The notes: generated by a model from the letters alone, not told the origin. Counted from the first letter of the stretch, positions 17,731 to 26,389 are shown. The stretch: DNA of 38,910 bases from WJMT01 sp964611275 (GCA_964611275.1 CAZSZS010000156.1:1-38910); one strand, 5' to 3'. Made by a program: numbers and translations.

Positions 17731-17848
17731 AAAAAAATGGCGACGAGCATTTTTTCTTTTTGCTTTCAAGTATATACATGCTTTTCATAAAAATGGCAAC
17801 TGAAATGTTTTTGTTTGTTTTTTCTTCAATTTTAGTCGCCATTTTTTT
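17731..17848. repeat. 14-bp inverted repeat flanking the btuB promoter
   Basis: AAAAAAATGGCGAC (17731-17744) is repeated inverted as GTCGCCATTTTTTT (17835-17848), perfect over 14 bp with 90 bases between. A third related word, AAAAATGGCAAC (17789-17800), overlaps the -35. It may be an operator array or a terminator-like fold; only the symmetry is seen. Confidence 0.5.
17771..17799 (-). promoter_or_regulatory. Promoter of the riboswitch/btuB transcript
   Basis: On the minus strand TTGCCA (17799-17794), 17 bases, TATATA (17776-17771). Start would be near 17764, about 50 bases ahead of the aptamer. Confidence 0.6.
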
Positions 17849-17863
17849 TACCTTTCAGGCAAG

Positions 17864-18045
17864 CCGATCTCACTGCATCTGCTTTGTTGCAGGGCATTCG
17901 CGGTGAAGGACCACAGCGTAATGTCATCACGAGGAGCAAAGCGACGTGGTGATCTCATAATGCTTCGTATCACAATGAGATTGCCGCACTCCCTAACGGT
18001 CGTTCGCAATGACGCAGCAACCTCGACTTGTGAATAATCCAGGAT
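17864..18045. repeat. Dispersed palindromic intergenic repeat
   Basis: Non-coding block between btuB's control region and the YhcC-type gene. Core arms are GTCATCACGAGGAGCAAAGC (from 17923) and, inverted, GTCGTTCGCAATGACG (to about 18014), with GTGGTGATCTCAT and ATGAGATTGCCGCAC nearer the centre. The arms pair imperfectly. The wording is that of the widespread GTCATTGCGAGG...CGCAATGAC repeats found in many bacterial genomes. The tail GACTTGTGAATAATCCAGG (18025-18043) recurs inverted at the end of the window. Confidence 0.65.
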
Positions 18046-18082
18046 AAATAAAAATCCATGTTTTCATATATTGAGGGGGTTG

Positions 18083-19030
18083 TCAAATTTTCTTTTTGTT
18101 GAGAAGAGCTTCATGCTTTTTTCCCTGCCAGGTATCGCTGTCTTCCAGTTCGGTTTCGATTGTCCGGATGACCTCTGATTTGTTTTTTAGCCATTCAGGG
18201 GCGATCAGAAGGTCTGTATGGGCTTCGCTCACCAGTCTCTGTATGACCACGTCCGGAGAAAGATGCTCCAGAAAATGAACCGCCGCCTGAACATACTGTT
18301 CTTTTGTAAGCAGGGGGACTTTTCCTTTTCTGTATTCCTTTTCCAGCTGTGAGTTTCGGGCCACATAGAGCATGTGGAGTTTGGCTGCCTGAATACCCAG
18401 TTCGGAGATAACTCTGGCTGTCTCTGCCATATCTTCAAGACTTTCTCCGGGAAGCCCCAGTATAAAATGAGCGCACACGTTTATGCGCCGGTTTTTCAGA
18501 GACAGAAGGGCATGCTTTGTTTCAGACAGGCCGTGCCCCCGGTTCATGTAGTCAAGGCTTTTTTTATGAATAGACTGGACTCCTAATTCGATCCATATAA
18601 AGTAATTTTTGGAATAATCCTCGATCACATCAAGGATGTCTTTGTTCAGACAGTCAGGCCGGGTGGCAATGGAAAGTCCTATCACATCCGGGTGCCGGAC
18701 CGCATCCTGATAGAGCTTTTTCAGCTCGTCCAGGGAGCCGTACGTATTTGTGAACGTCTGAAAATAAGCGATGAATTTATCTGCTTTGTATTTTTTTCTC
18801 AGTCCCTGTATGCCGGAGGAGATCTGTCTGGATAGGGATTCGGGCCGGCTTTCGGGTTTTCGCCCCGATCCCCCGGAAGGGTCACAGAAAACACAGCCCC
18901 GAGTGCTGAAAGTGCCGTCACGGTTGGGGCAGCTCAGGCCCGCATCCAGAGATATCTTATAGACCCGGCAGCCAAACTTATTTTTAAGATAGGGGCTGAA
19001 TTTGCGGTATCTGAGGTTTTCCGGGAACAT
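18083..19030 (-). CDS. YhcC-type radical SAM protein (TIGR01212 family)
   Basis: 315 aa. It begins RYRKFSPYLKNKFGCRVYKISLDAG and has the spaced cluster CPNRDGTFSTRGCVFC (Cys34, Cys46, Cys49), a non-canonical long first gap typical of the YhcC family rather than CxxxCxxC. Later motifs are IGLSIATRPDCL, WIELGVQSIHKKSL and CAHFILGLPGE, which line the radical SAM barrel. The reaction is unknown. It lies 48 bases downstream of btuC with no clear ribosome-binding site of its own, so it may be read from the btuFCD transcript. Confidence 0.88.
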   Translation of the reverse strand: MFPENLRYRKFSPYLKNKFGCRVYKISLDAGLSCPNRDGTFSTRGCVFCDPSGGSGRKPESRPESLSRQISSGIQGLRKKYKADKFIAYFQTFTNTYGSLDELKKLYQDAVRHPDVIGLSIATRPDCLNKDILDVIEDYSKNYFIWIELGVQSIHKKSLDYMNRGHGLSETKHALLSLKNRRINVCAHFILGLPGESLEDMAETARVISELGIQAAKLHMLYVARNSQLEKEYRKGKVPLLTKEQYVQAAVHFLEHLSPDVVIQRLVSEAHTDLLIAPEWLKNKSEVIRTIETELEDSDTWQGKKHEALLNKKKI

Positions 19031-19078
19031 GATTTTATTAAATGGGATTTTTAATGAATTGTCAAAGATCCCAGTTAT

Positions 19079-20074
19079 TTATAATTTATGGAGGCGGCGG
19101 GAGACGAGGAGACGGATAAAGAGAGGCCCTCCGATCACGGCGGTGATGATCCCGACCGGAAGTTCCGTGGGAGCGATGATGGTCCGTGCCGCTGCATCGC
19201 ACAGAGCCAGAGAGGCTCCGCCAAGGAAAAAGGAGCAGGGGAGAACGATTCGCTGATCCAGCCCGCTGATACGCCTAACAGCATGGGGAACAATAAGCCC
19301 AACAAAGCCGATAGGCCCTACAATAGAGACCACAGAAGCCGCTGCAAGCCCTCCTGCTATGAATACGTTTCTGCGGACTAGTTTGATATCTACTCCGTGT
19401 CCCATGGCCATTTCATCAGTCAGGGCCATGTGGTTGAGCTCCTTGGAATAATAGAACAAAACAGCCATGGCCGGGAGGAGAAGGGGTGATAAGGAAAAAA
19501 GGCTCTGGTAACCTATAATGTCGATCCCTCCCATCATCCAGTGCTGGAATACGACAAGAGAGTGAGGGTCTGAAAAATAGGTCAGCAGAAGGATGGCGCC
19601 GCTGCATATGATGCTTATGGTGACTCCGGCGAGGAGAAGAGTGTATATGGAGACACCTTCCGGCCGGTTAGACAGAGTATAGATAAGAAAAAGGCAGACT
19701 CCGGCTCCCAGAGCAGCAAAAAGCTGCACAGAGCTGAACGGACCCCATCTCAGCCAGAGGGACGGGAATAAGATGGTGATAAAAGCTCCTAAAGAGGAAC
19801 TCCCGCTGATGCCGAGAGTGAATGGCTCAACCAGAGGGTTGCGGAAAAGGACCTGAAAGGCTGCACCTGTCAAGGCAAGAGCCCCTCCGGCAATAAGGGC
19901 CAGCAGCACCCTGGGGATTCTCTGAAACCAAAAGATTTCTCGGGCAGGCGTTAAGGTTCCCGAATGCCCACCGAACACATCGGCAGGTGTGATGGATTCA
20001 GATCCTATCCAGGGTGAAATAACAGCCACCACACAAAACAACAGGGCATAGATAACGATTGTTTTTTTATTCAT
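19079..20074 (-). CDS. btuC: FecCD-family ABC permease, BtuC-like
   Basis: 331 aa inner-membrane permease with about ten hydrophobic segments. Family motifs are FQRIPRVLLALIAGGALALTG (about 50-70), FRNPLVEPFTLGISGSSSLG, and the cytoplasmic coupling region GPIGFVGLIVPHAVR that docks on the ATPase. It moves a chelate (cobalamin, haem or siderophore class) handed over by a periplasmic binding protein. It overlaps the ATPase gene by 4 bases. Corrinoid is preferred as substrate because of the BtuF-like partner and riboswitch-controlled btuB upstream on the same strand. Confidence 0.88.
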   Translation of the reverse strand: MNKKTIVIYALLFCVVAVISPWIGSESITPADVFGGHSGTLTPAREIFWFQRIPRVLLALIAGGALALTGAAFQVLFRNPLVEPFTLGISGSSSLGAFITILFPSLWLRWGPFSSVQLFAALGAGVCLFLIYTLSNRPEGVSIYTLLLAGVTISIICSGAILLLTYFSDPHSLVVFQHWMMGGIDIIGYQSLFSLSPLLLPAMAVLFYYSKELNHMALTDEMAMGHGVDIKLVRRNVFIAGGLAAASVVSIVGPIGFVGLIVPHAVRRISGLDQRIVLPCSFFLGGASLALCDAAARTIIAPTELPVGIITAVIGGPLFIRLLVSRRLHKL

Positions 20075-20859
20075 TTTGTTTTTTTTAAGAAAAGCCTGGG
20101 CAGCAGATAGGGGTCATCTGTCTCCGGATGCCTGCCTAAGAGCACATCCTCCCCGTATACTTGCTTTATGTTTTTCTCGGATATCACTTTTTCCGGTTTT
20201 CCTATGGAAAGAAGTTCTCCATTTGAGAGAAAAACAAGTTTTTGGCAGAACAAGGAAGCAAAGTTCACATCATGCGTGACCACAGCCACGCCCATTCCCT
20301 GGTTGGTGAGGCGACGCAGAAGGTGGAAAAATCGAACCTGTCTGTGAATATCCAGAGAGCTCGTGGGCTCATCCAGTAAAAGTATGTCAGGACTTTGGGC
20401 CAGGACAGAGGCAAGAAACGCTCTTTTCTTCTCACCTCCTGATAGCTGAGAAAGCCTTCTTTCCGACATTTTCTCCATATCAGTGGATTTGAGAGAGTCC
20501 CTGACTCGTTTCAAGTCTAACAAGCCAAGGCCACCGAAAGTTCCCGTATGGGAGTACCTTCCCATCCGGACCAGCTCTTCCACTGTGTAATCATATTCGC
20601 TTCCTGTTTCCTGCGGTAAATAACCTATTTTTTTTGCAATCTCTTTCCGTTTGAGGTTGATTATTTTGTTACCGGACAGCCACACGGTTCCTTCTAAAGG
20701 CTTGATAATACCTGCAGCAATTCGAAGGAGAGTGCTTTTTCCGGATCCATTGGGGCCTATGATGCCCAGTATTTCTGAGGCTTGGATCGTAAGGTCAGGG
20801 ATATCTAGCTTCCACTCTGAGCCGGGGAACCGGTGAACGATATGACGGAGCTCAATCAT
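20071..20859 (-). CDS. btuD: ABC transporter ATPase, BtuD/FecE-like
   Basis: 262 aa. Walker A GPNGSGKSTLL (about 35-45), Q-loop YLPQETGSEYDYTVEELVRMGRY, signature LSGGEKKRAFLASVLAQ, Walker B DILLLDEPTSSLD and H-loop VVTHDVN are all intact. The Q-loop region VEELVRMGR is typical of FecE/BtuD-type ATPases of chelate importers. It overlaps btuF by 8 bases and btuC by 4, forming a compact operon. Confidence 0.9.
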   Translation of the reverse strand: MIELRHIVHRFPGSEWKLDIPDLTIQASEILGIIGPNGSGKSTLLRIAAGIIKPLEGTVWLSGNKIINLKRKEIAKKIGYLPQETGSEYDYTVEELVRMGRYSHTGTFGGLGLLDLKRVRDSLKSTDMEKMSERRLSQLSGGEKKRAFLASVLAQSPDILLLDEPTSSLDIHRQVRFFHLLRRLTNQGMGVAVVTHDVNFASLFCQKLVFLSNGELLSIGKPEKVISEKNIKQVYGEDVLLGRHPETDDPYLLPRLFLKKTK

Positions 20860-21793
20860 GGTCGAATGTGACCTCCGGATGTATGGTTTGTAATAACTTT
20901 TTGAGAATAAGGTGGGCCCTAACTCCCGGGATCAGGAGGTAATTATCTGTGAGAAAGTAAATGCGGCTGCTCTGAACTGCGGGAAGAACAGCCAGACGGT
21001 CCCAGTCTTTACGCAGGAGCTGCTGCTGGTTTGAATTCAACCCCTTGGCATAGATTTCAATGATGATATCAGGTTCCCGCATAATGAGGGATTCTTTGGA
21101 GATTCTCGGATAGCGGTCTTTTAAATCAGAGAAGATATTAGTGCCTCCGGCCATTTCAATGATCTCATTAAGAAATGTTCCTTTCCCTGTGGTCATCAGT
21201 CCCGTCAGGTCACCAGGCGTGTGGCTGAGGCAGAGAAAGACTTTCTTTTTGGGCAGAGAATCTGCCAGGGAGGAAAGGGCGGATATTTCCTTTTTGATTT
21301 TTTGGCTCAGATCTTGAGCCTCACTGGAGGCTCCCAGTAAGTTTCCGAGTTTGAGAACAGCCCGCTCAATGTCTTTGAGGTTCTCTATTTTTAAGGAGAG
21401 AAAGGGTATATGCAGTTTTTTGCAGAGTTCAGCCAGGGATTCGTGTTTTCCCTGAGTTATGACCAGGTCAGGCCTCAGGGCCGTAATGCGTTCTTTACTG
21501 GGATTAATGAGCCCCCCGATGCTGGTTTTTTCCTTTGCTTCCTGAGGATAAACAGTAAAATGGCTGATCCCAACCACTCTATCTCCCAGACCGAGAGCAA
21601 ACACGATTTCTGTCACACTTGGAGCGGCACAGATGATCCTCTTGTATTCGGGGGAGGAGGGGGTTTTTGCGCGTACCGGATCAGATTCCAAAACAAACAG
21701 GTTGCCCGCATATAAAAACGGAAAAACAAGAAGGAGCAGGGAAAGACAGGGAAGAATACGGCACGATCTTTTTCTGGTTTTTCTTTCGATCAC
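20852..21793 (-). CDS. btuF: Periplasmic corrinoid-binding protein, BtuF-like
   Basis: 313 aa. N-terminal signal peptide or anchor (about 10-32: SCRILPCLSLLLLVFPFLYAG) with no lipobox. The mature domain has RIICAAPSVTEIVFALGLGDRVVGISHFTVYP, the pattern of BtuF and related class III binding proteins, a second lobe TKGTFLNEIIEMAGGTNIF, and the helical backbone LLGASSEAQDLSQKIKKEI. The start is GTG without an obvious ribosome-binding site, so it is uncertain. It is the first gene of btuFCD and lies divergent from nikR, leaving open a nickel- or cobalt-chelate alternative to cobalamin. Confidence 0.85.
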   Translation of the reverse strand: MIERKTRKRSCRILPCLSLLLLVFPFLYAGNLFVLESDPVRAKTPSSPEYKRIICAAPSVTEIVFALGLGDRVVGISHFTVYPQEAKEKTSIGGLINPSKERITALRPDLVITQGKHESLAELCKKLHIPFLSLKIENLKDIERAVLKLGNLLGASSEAQDLSQKIKKEISALSSLADSLPKKKVFLCLSHTPGDLTGLMTTGKGTFLNEIIEMAGGTNIFSDLKDRYPRISKESLIMREPDIIIEIYAKGLNSNQQQLLRKDWDRLAVLPAVQSSRIYFLTDNYLLIPGVRAHLILKKLLQTIHPEVTFDHD

Positions 21794-21866
21794 TGATTTT
21801 CAAGGCACTCTCTTTGGCTCCATATCCATTTATTGAGAGCACTAAGTCTTGGTAATGTAAAGTGTA

Positions 21867-21915
21867 AAACATTTTTGCTTTTTTGTGTGATATTTGTCAA
21901 GAGAGAAAAATGTTT
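21867..21915. promoter_or_regulatory. Inverted repeat in the btuF-nikR divergent region
   Basis: AAACATTTTT (21867-21876) and AAAAATGTTT (21906-21915) form a perfect 10-bp inverted repeat with 29 bases between. The right arm lies in the spacer of the nikR promoter. A second nested pair, AATGT-N10-ACATT, is at 21854-21873. Candidate NikR operator; it does not match the E. coli GTATGA-N16-TCATAC site. Confidence 0.35.
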
Positions 21916-21922
21916 GTATTAA
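21894..21922 (+). promoter_or_regulatory. Candidate nikR promoter
   Basis: TTGTCA (21894-21899), 17 bases, TATTAA (21917-21922). Five of six and four to five of six matches, in an AT-rich setting 64 bases before the chosen nikR start. Confidence 0.5.
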
Positions 21923-21985
21923 TTTATTTTGCTTTAAATCTATTTTGAATGTATTATGTCGGTGAATTCACTTGGGAGCAAAGTG

Positions 21986-22405
21986 ATGAGTAAAGTTACC
22001 CGTTTCGGAGTGTCGCTTGAAGACGAACTTCTGGTTAAGTTCGATGCTTTACTGAAAAGAATCGGTTATAAAAACCGTTCGGAGGCCATAAGGGATTTGA
22101 TAAGAAACCGGTTGGTTAAACAGGATTGGAAAGATGAAGACAAAGAGATCGTCGGCATACTCAGTCTTGTTTATAATCATGAAAAAAGCGAAATCACGGA
22201 GAAATTGAATCATATCCAGCACGAGCACATAGGGGCCATCGTTAGTGCTACCCATATTCATTTGGATCCCCATAACTGCCTTGAAGTGGTTATATTAAAA
22301 GGGAAAAGCCGGGAGATAGAAAAGATTTCGGATCTGCTTCAAAGCACGAAAAACGTGAAACACGGAGGCCTTCTGAGAACAACCACCGGAGAGGAGCTGG
22401 AATAA
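21986..22405 (+). CDS. nikR: NikR-type nickel-responsive regulator
   Basis: 139 aa. Ribbon-helix-helix DNA-binding part: VTRFGVSLEDELLVKFDALL and NRSEAIRDLIRNRL (residues 4-43). The C-terminal ACT-like domain has the high-affinity nickel ligands in the E. coli spacing: His79, His90, His92 and Cys98 (HIHLDPHNC). I chose ATG at 21986, with GGGAG 7 bases upstream, because the family starts just before RFGVSL; an in-frame ATG at 21956 would add ten residues. It is divergent from btuFCD, so it may control that transporter as well as itself. No nickel enzyme or nik transporter is in the window. Confidence 0.92.
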   Translation: MSKVTRFGVSLEDELLVKFDALLKRIGYKNRSEAIRDLIRNRLVKQDWKDEDKEIVGILSLVYNHEKSEITEKLNHIQHEHIGAIVSATHIHLDPHNCLEVVILKGKSREIEKISDLLQSTKNVKHGGLLRTTTGEELE

Positions 22406-22417
22406 AGGAATAAGAGG

Positions 22418-22454
22418 CAAGCCGCCCGTTTCCTTGATGGAAACAGGCGGCTTG
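22418..22454 (+). terminator. Strong hairpin after nikR
   Basis: Arms 22418-22433 and 22439-22454 (CAAGCCGCC-C-GTTTCC and GGAAAC-A-GGCGGCTTG) pair over 15 of 16 positions around a 5-base loop. No T-run follows, so it is not a textbook intrinsic terminator, though it lies 12 bases after the stop codon. Confidence 0.55.
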
Positions 22455-22977
22455 ATGGGGATGGAATAAAGGTTAGGGTCTATCCATTTGAAATCCCATG
22501 AAAAAAGGAGGGGTAAAAAAGAGGATTTTTTTCATTTTTAGCATCTTCACTAATATATACGCCTGAATTTAAATAAAAGTTGCGTTTTTTTTGAAATAGT
22601 TATTCCATTTCAAGGAAAAATGGCAATAGACTGCGATTTTTTAAAATACCCGTCCTTTTTTGAGGTTGGATTTGAGAGGCCGAGGCATTGGATTGGGTTG
22701 TTTTCTGGTTTTTTTTTCTGTGTAACCCATTGATAAAGAACAAAATAGGATGACGTTCTTTTGGATTCTTCTTTTTCCCCTTTAACTTATTTATGACTTT
22801 CTATTATTATAACACAGATAAATAATAGATTTCAAGAAAAAAAAATTATAAATAAAAAAAACCCTGTTTTTGAGCATAATTCACAGGAATTACGGGCTAA
22901 TAGAGACTTTTTTGCATTTTTTTTATAAATAGATTAGGTTAAAGGTTATTGATATACTTTTCCAATAGGAGTGAGTC
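22455..22977. other. AT-rich intergenic region
   Basis: 523 bases with no convincing gene. It holds long A and T runs, a TTGAAAT-N9-ATTTCAA inverted repeat (22591-22613), and, close to the decarboxylase start, TATACT at about 22952 as a possible -10 without a good -35. A 22-codon ATG frame at 22498 lacks a ribosome-binding site. Confidence 0.5.
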
Positions 22978-24399
22978 ATGGACAAAGAAACATTCCGGAA
23001 GTATGGGTATGAATTCATTGATTGGGTTGCTGGTTATTTGGACAATGTCGGTGATTACCGGATTTGCCCTGATGTAAATCCTGGAGAGATCAAACAGAAG
23101 CTTCCTAAAGAAGCTCCCGGGAAAGGTGAATCCCTTGATAGGATTTTCGATGATTTCAAGAAGAAAATACTTCCCGGCATGACGCATTGGCAGCACCCCT
23201 CCTGGTTTGCTTACTTTCCGGCAAACAACAGTCCCCCTTCGGTCTTGGCTGAACTGCTGACAGCCGGGATGGGGGCACAGTGTATGATATGGGAAACCTC
23301 GCCGGCTGCTGAAGAGCTGGAAGAAGTGGTGATGGAGTGGCTGAAGTCAATGCTTGGCCTGCCAAAGGGAATGGCAGGGGTCATCCAGGATACAGCATCC
23401 ACTTCTTCTCTGGTAGCTTTGTTGACCGCAAGGGAAAAAGCCACTGGATTCAAAAGTAATGTGAAAGGATTTCAAGAACCTCTTGTGGTTTATTGTTCCG
23501 ATGAATCTCACTCGAGTGTGGAAAAAGGGGCTAAGATCGCCGGTTTTGGAAAAGAAAATATAAGACATATCTCCACAGATAAAGATTATGCCATGATTCC
23601 GGAAGAACTTGAGGAATCCATATCGGGCGACCTGAAGGAAGGATTGAGACCATGCTGTGTTATCGCAACTGTTGGGACGACTTCTTCTTCTGCCATAGAT
23701 CCTCTGGATAAGATCGGAGAGATATGCAGGCGTCATGATGTCTGGCTTCATGTGGATGCGGCTTATGCAGGTACAGCTTCCGTGCTTCCTGAAAAAAGGT
23801 GGATGTTCAAGGGCATAGAATATGCGGATTCCTTTGTATTCAATCCGCATAAGTGGATGCTGACTAACTTTGACTGCTCCGCTTATTTTGTTAAGGAGCC
23901 CGAACTTTTGGTGCGCACGTTTGAGATCCACCCCGAATACTTGAAAACAGGTGTGGACAGCCAGGTAAAGAATTACAGGGACTGGGGGATTGCCCTGGGA
24001 AGAAGATTTCGTGCTTTAAAGCTGTGGTTTGTCCTCAGGTACTACGGAATTGAAGGCATTCAAGAAATGGTTCGAAAACACATAGACCTGGCTCACTTCT
24101 TTAAGGATAAAGTTGAAGAGAGCCCCTCTTTTGAACTCATGGCGCCTGTGCCTTTAAGTCTTGTTTGTTTTCGTTTGAATGACGGCAGAAGCGATGAAGA
24201 ACTGGATAAGATCAACCAGAGACTTTTAGCGGCCGTAAATCAGACCGGAAAACTGCACATGACGCACACAACACTCAAAGGGAAGTATGTGATCCGGTTG
24301 TGTGTGGCCTCAAGGACCACGGAAAAACAAGATGTGGTAAGAGCATGGGAATTGATTGATGAAAAAGCCCGTGAAATCCTCACTCCGTCTTCCATGTGA
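22978..24399 (+). CDS. PLP-dependent aromatic L-amino-acid decarboxylase family protein
   Basis: 473 aa, normal length for group II decarboxylases. It begins with the family dimer segment FRKYGYEFIDWVAGYLDNV, then MTHWQHPSWFAYFPANNSPPSVL, which shapes the substrate pocket, DESHSSVEKGAKIAG with His178 stacking on PLP, HVDAAYAG with Asp260, and FNPHKWMLTNFDCSA with Lys292 as the PLP Schiff-base residue. It likely decarboxylates Trp, Phe, Tyr or DOPA; the sequence alone does not choose. Ribosome-binding site AGGAG six bases before ATG. It converges on and overlaps the GH172-type gene by 20 bases. No amine transporter lies beside it. Confidence 0.9.
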   Translation: MDKETFRKYGYEFIDWVAGYLDNVGDYRICPDVNPGEIKQKLPKEAPGKGESLDRIFDDFKKKILPGMTHWQHPSWFAYFPANNSPPSVLAELLTAGMGAQCMIWETSPAAEELEEVVMEWLKSMLGLPKGMAGVIQDTASTSSLVALLTAREKATGFKSNVKGFQEPLVVYCSDESHSSVEKGAKIAGFGKENIRHISTDKDYAMIPEELEESISGDLKEGLRPCCVIATVGTTSSSAIDPLDKIGEICRRHDVWLHVDAAYAGTASVLPEKRWMFKGIEYADSFVFNPHKWMLTNFDCSAYFVKEPELLVRTFEIHPEYLKTGVDSQVKNYRDWGIALGRRFRALKLWFVLRYYGIEGIQEMVRKHIDLAHFFKDKVEESPSFELMAPVPLSLVCFRLNDGRSDEELDKINQRLLAAVNQTGKLHMTHTTLKGKYVIRLCVASRTTEKQDVVRAWELIDEKAREILTPSSM

Positions 24400-26389
24400 G
24401 TTTTTTATCCGGGTCCACGAACCGCGCATAGAATCCCCAGCCCCCTCCTCCTTGGAGAATTTTTAGAAGCAGGGTGTTCTTTCCTTTGTTCAGATTGACT
24501 TTTATTTTATCCTGGTCAGGATAAGCCCCTCTATAGGCAGGATTTGAGTGGACAAGCCGGTTGTTCATCCATATTTTGATCCCGTCATCGCTTCCTATGA
24601 GCAGAATGGCTTCTCTGTCTTCGGGAGAATAAACATACGTCAGAGCATAGGCTACAGCTCTTTCGTTTGGTTCTATCAGCCTCTGCAGGGGAACAAAGCC
24701 TGATTTTTCCGCAGATACGGTTTTCCATTTGAGTTTTTTGTTGTCTTTTCCGGTGTGCTCTTCCAAGAGGTTCCATTCCTTTTCCAGAGGATAAGTTCTG
24801 TGCAGCCAGGACATATCAGGCGCATCAAAAGGTCCTATGATATTCCATTCCCTTATGTAACGCTGGGCGCAGGGAGAGATAAAAGCGCTGATAAAACCGA
24901 ATTCCTTTTCCTCTGCTTCAGAGTCCCCGCCTTTTCCTGCGATGGAGAGGTAAAGAGTGTTTTCTCCCGGATAAAGACGGATATTTTCAAAGGTCACTTG
25001 GCTGATTTCCCTGTTTTTTGAAAATCCATTAAACTCAGCGGGATCCAGAGAAAATATCCTGCTGCCGCTTGTGATCTTATCCGCTCTCATTTTTCCCATG
25101 ATGGGCGATTTAAGAAAGGTCAGTGTAAGGTTATAGAGTTCTCCGATGGCCGCATTGAATGTTATGGTGATTTGGTCTCCGGTCTCTGCGCCTTCAGTGG
25201 TAAGAACAGGATATCTGGTTCCTTCCTGGTTGTAATAGGATGTTAAAGAGTGAGACGCATTTTCTGCCTGAAATTGAATCCCTGTGTTCACATCAACATA
25301 TGTTGTTTTCTCATGGCCCCCCTGTTCCTCCCATTGAGGAAGAATGAGTTCGTCGGAGGAAGCCAGGGCGAAAGGGAGCCTTTGTGATGATTCAGGAAGT
25401 TCCGGGAATGGCTTGTGGGGTTCTTCCTGATACCAGTAAGCGACCGAAGAAAAAAAGTCCGAACGGTTGTTCGCATGCCCGTGTTCGATGGTGACTTTTA
25501 CAGACTTTTGAAAAGGGATGGGATCTGTGATGTGATGCCTGTACACAGTGGCTTTTGCGCCTGATTTAAAGTCAGGCTCCTGGAGAGGGCATCCGTAAAA
25601 AGGATTCTCTGACTCGCGCATTCCCCATGCATCGGAAAAGTAATCTTCAGAGCCTGTTCCATGAAGAGAAGGTATCTCTTCCCCGTCAATAAAGATCATA
25701 TCGTCCCCTTCTCCCCACCAGCCCATCGTTCTCTGGAGGATACTCAGGTTGCATCCCACATAATGGCCTTTACCGGAAGCGTCCAGGATAAGATAATTTC
25801 TATCCGGCGCACACGGTATTTCCTGACGGTATTGGGCATGAAAATAGGGAGTGTTAACCGGAAGGCTGTTGAGTTCTCTGTAGTCTATATAAAAGTAAAA
25901 GGCATCCACAGTCTTCTCTCCCTGATTTGTGGCCGTGATCCGGGCGGATCTTTGAAACGGCATATACCAATAGCTGTTTCTGGCTCTTCCATTTGAAGAA
26001 CAGTTTATGGCCAGAGAGCTGAAGTTTCGGTTCAGGCCATGCCCTACTCCGAAGAAATCTCCTATAGGGGCTTCCACTGAAGGGTGGCTTTCATCATCCC
26101 AGTACATCCTTAACACTATTTTTCTTCCGTAAAACGGTTCGGCAGATATGGTGACCCATATATGATGGATAGCTCCCGGACCTTTGACCTCTGCCAGTTC
26201 TGCGGTTTCTCCGGGTTTTATAGATATCCGGTCGTTATTTCCGCCTGAGGGGTCATAAGAAGAGACCCTTTTGCTTTTGAAATCTTTTGTTTCGGAAAGA
26301 TTTTTAAGAAGATTTTGGGGATGGCTCACAGCAGTCCCGAGGGATAGTATCAAAACAGCTACGCAGAGAGAGAAGGTCTTTTTATGCAT
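24380..26389 (-). CDS. Secreted DUF2961 (GH172-type) glycoside hydrolase
   Basis: 669 aa with signal peptide (about 1-22). DUF2961 core (about 40-390): GPGAIHHIWVTI, MYWDDESHPSVEAPIGDFFGVGHG, and the two acidic motifs GWWGEGDDMIFIDGE (Glu227) and GTGSEDYFSDAWG (Glu248). Their 21-residue spacing equals that of the catalytic pair Glu270/Glu291 described for the GH172 difructose-anhydride/arabinofuranosidase enzyme. The C-terminal part (about 530-665), with YIREWNIIGPFDAPD and LIGSDDGIKIWMNNRLVH, looks like a carbohydrate-binding jelly-roll. It probably acts on fructo- or arabinofuranosides in the envelope. It follows the M16 pair by 33 bases and may share their transcript. Confidence 0.85.
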   Translation of the reverse strand: MHKKTFSLCVAVLILSLGTAVSHPQNLLKNLSETKDFKSKRVSSYDPSGGNNDRISIKPGETAELAEVKGPGAIHHIWVTISAEPFYGRKIVLRMYWDDESHPSVEAPIGDFFGVGHGLNRNFSSLAINCSSNGRARNSYWYMPFQRSARITATNQGEKTVDAFYFYIDYRELNSLPVNTPYFHAQYRQEIPCAPDRNYLILDASGKGHYVGCNLSILQRTMGWWGEGDDMIFIDGEEIPSLHGTGSEDYFSDAWGMRESENPFYGCPLQEPDFKSGAKATVYRHHITDPIPFQKSVKVTIEHGHANNRSDFFSSVAYWYQEEPHKPFPELPESSQRLPFALASSDELILPQWEEQGGHEKTTYVDVNTGIQFQAENASHSLTSYYNQEGTRYPVLTTEGAETGDQITITFNAAIGELYNLTLTFLKSPIMGKMRADKITSGSRIFSLDPAEFNGFSKNREISQVTFENIRLYPGENTLYLSIAGKGGDSEAEEKEFGFISAFISPCAQRYIREWNIIGPFDAPDMSWLHRTYPLEKEWNLLEEHTGKDNKKLKWKTVSAEKSGFVPLQRLIEPNERAVAYALTYVYSPEDREAILLIGSDDGIKIWMNNRLVHSNPAYRGAYPDQDKIKVNLNKGKNTLLLKILQGGGGWGFYARFVDPDKKLTWKTE

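Noticed and set aside
17728..17847. 39-codon minus-strand frame starting ATGGCGACTAAAATTG
   Set aside because: It spans the btuB promoter, has a poor ribosome-binding site, low-complexity Lys/Asn codons and is explained by the inverted repeats.
21794..21955. Second cobalamin riboswitch ahead of btuFCD
   Set aside because: None of the core elements (GCCACTG, AAGTCAGGA, GCTACTGTAAG) occurs there; only AT-rich inverted repeats are seen.
22498..22566. 22-codon frame with basic start and hydrophobic run (possible leader peptide)
   Set aside because: No ribosome-binding site and no attenuator-like structure following it before the decarboxylase.
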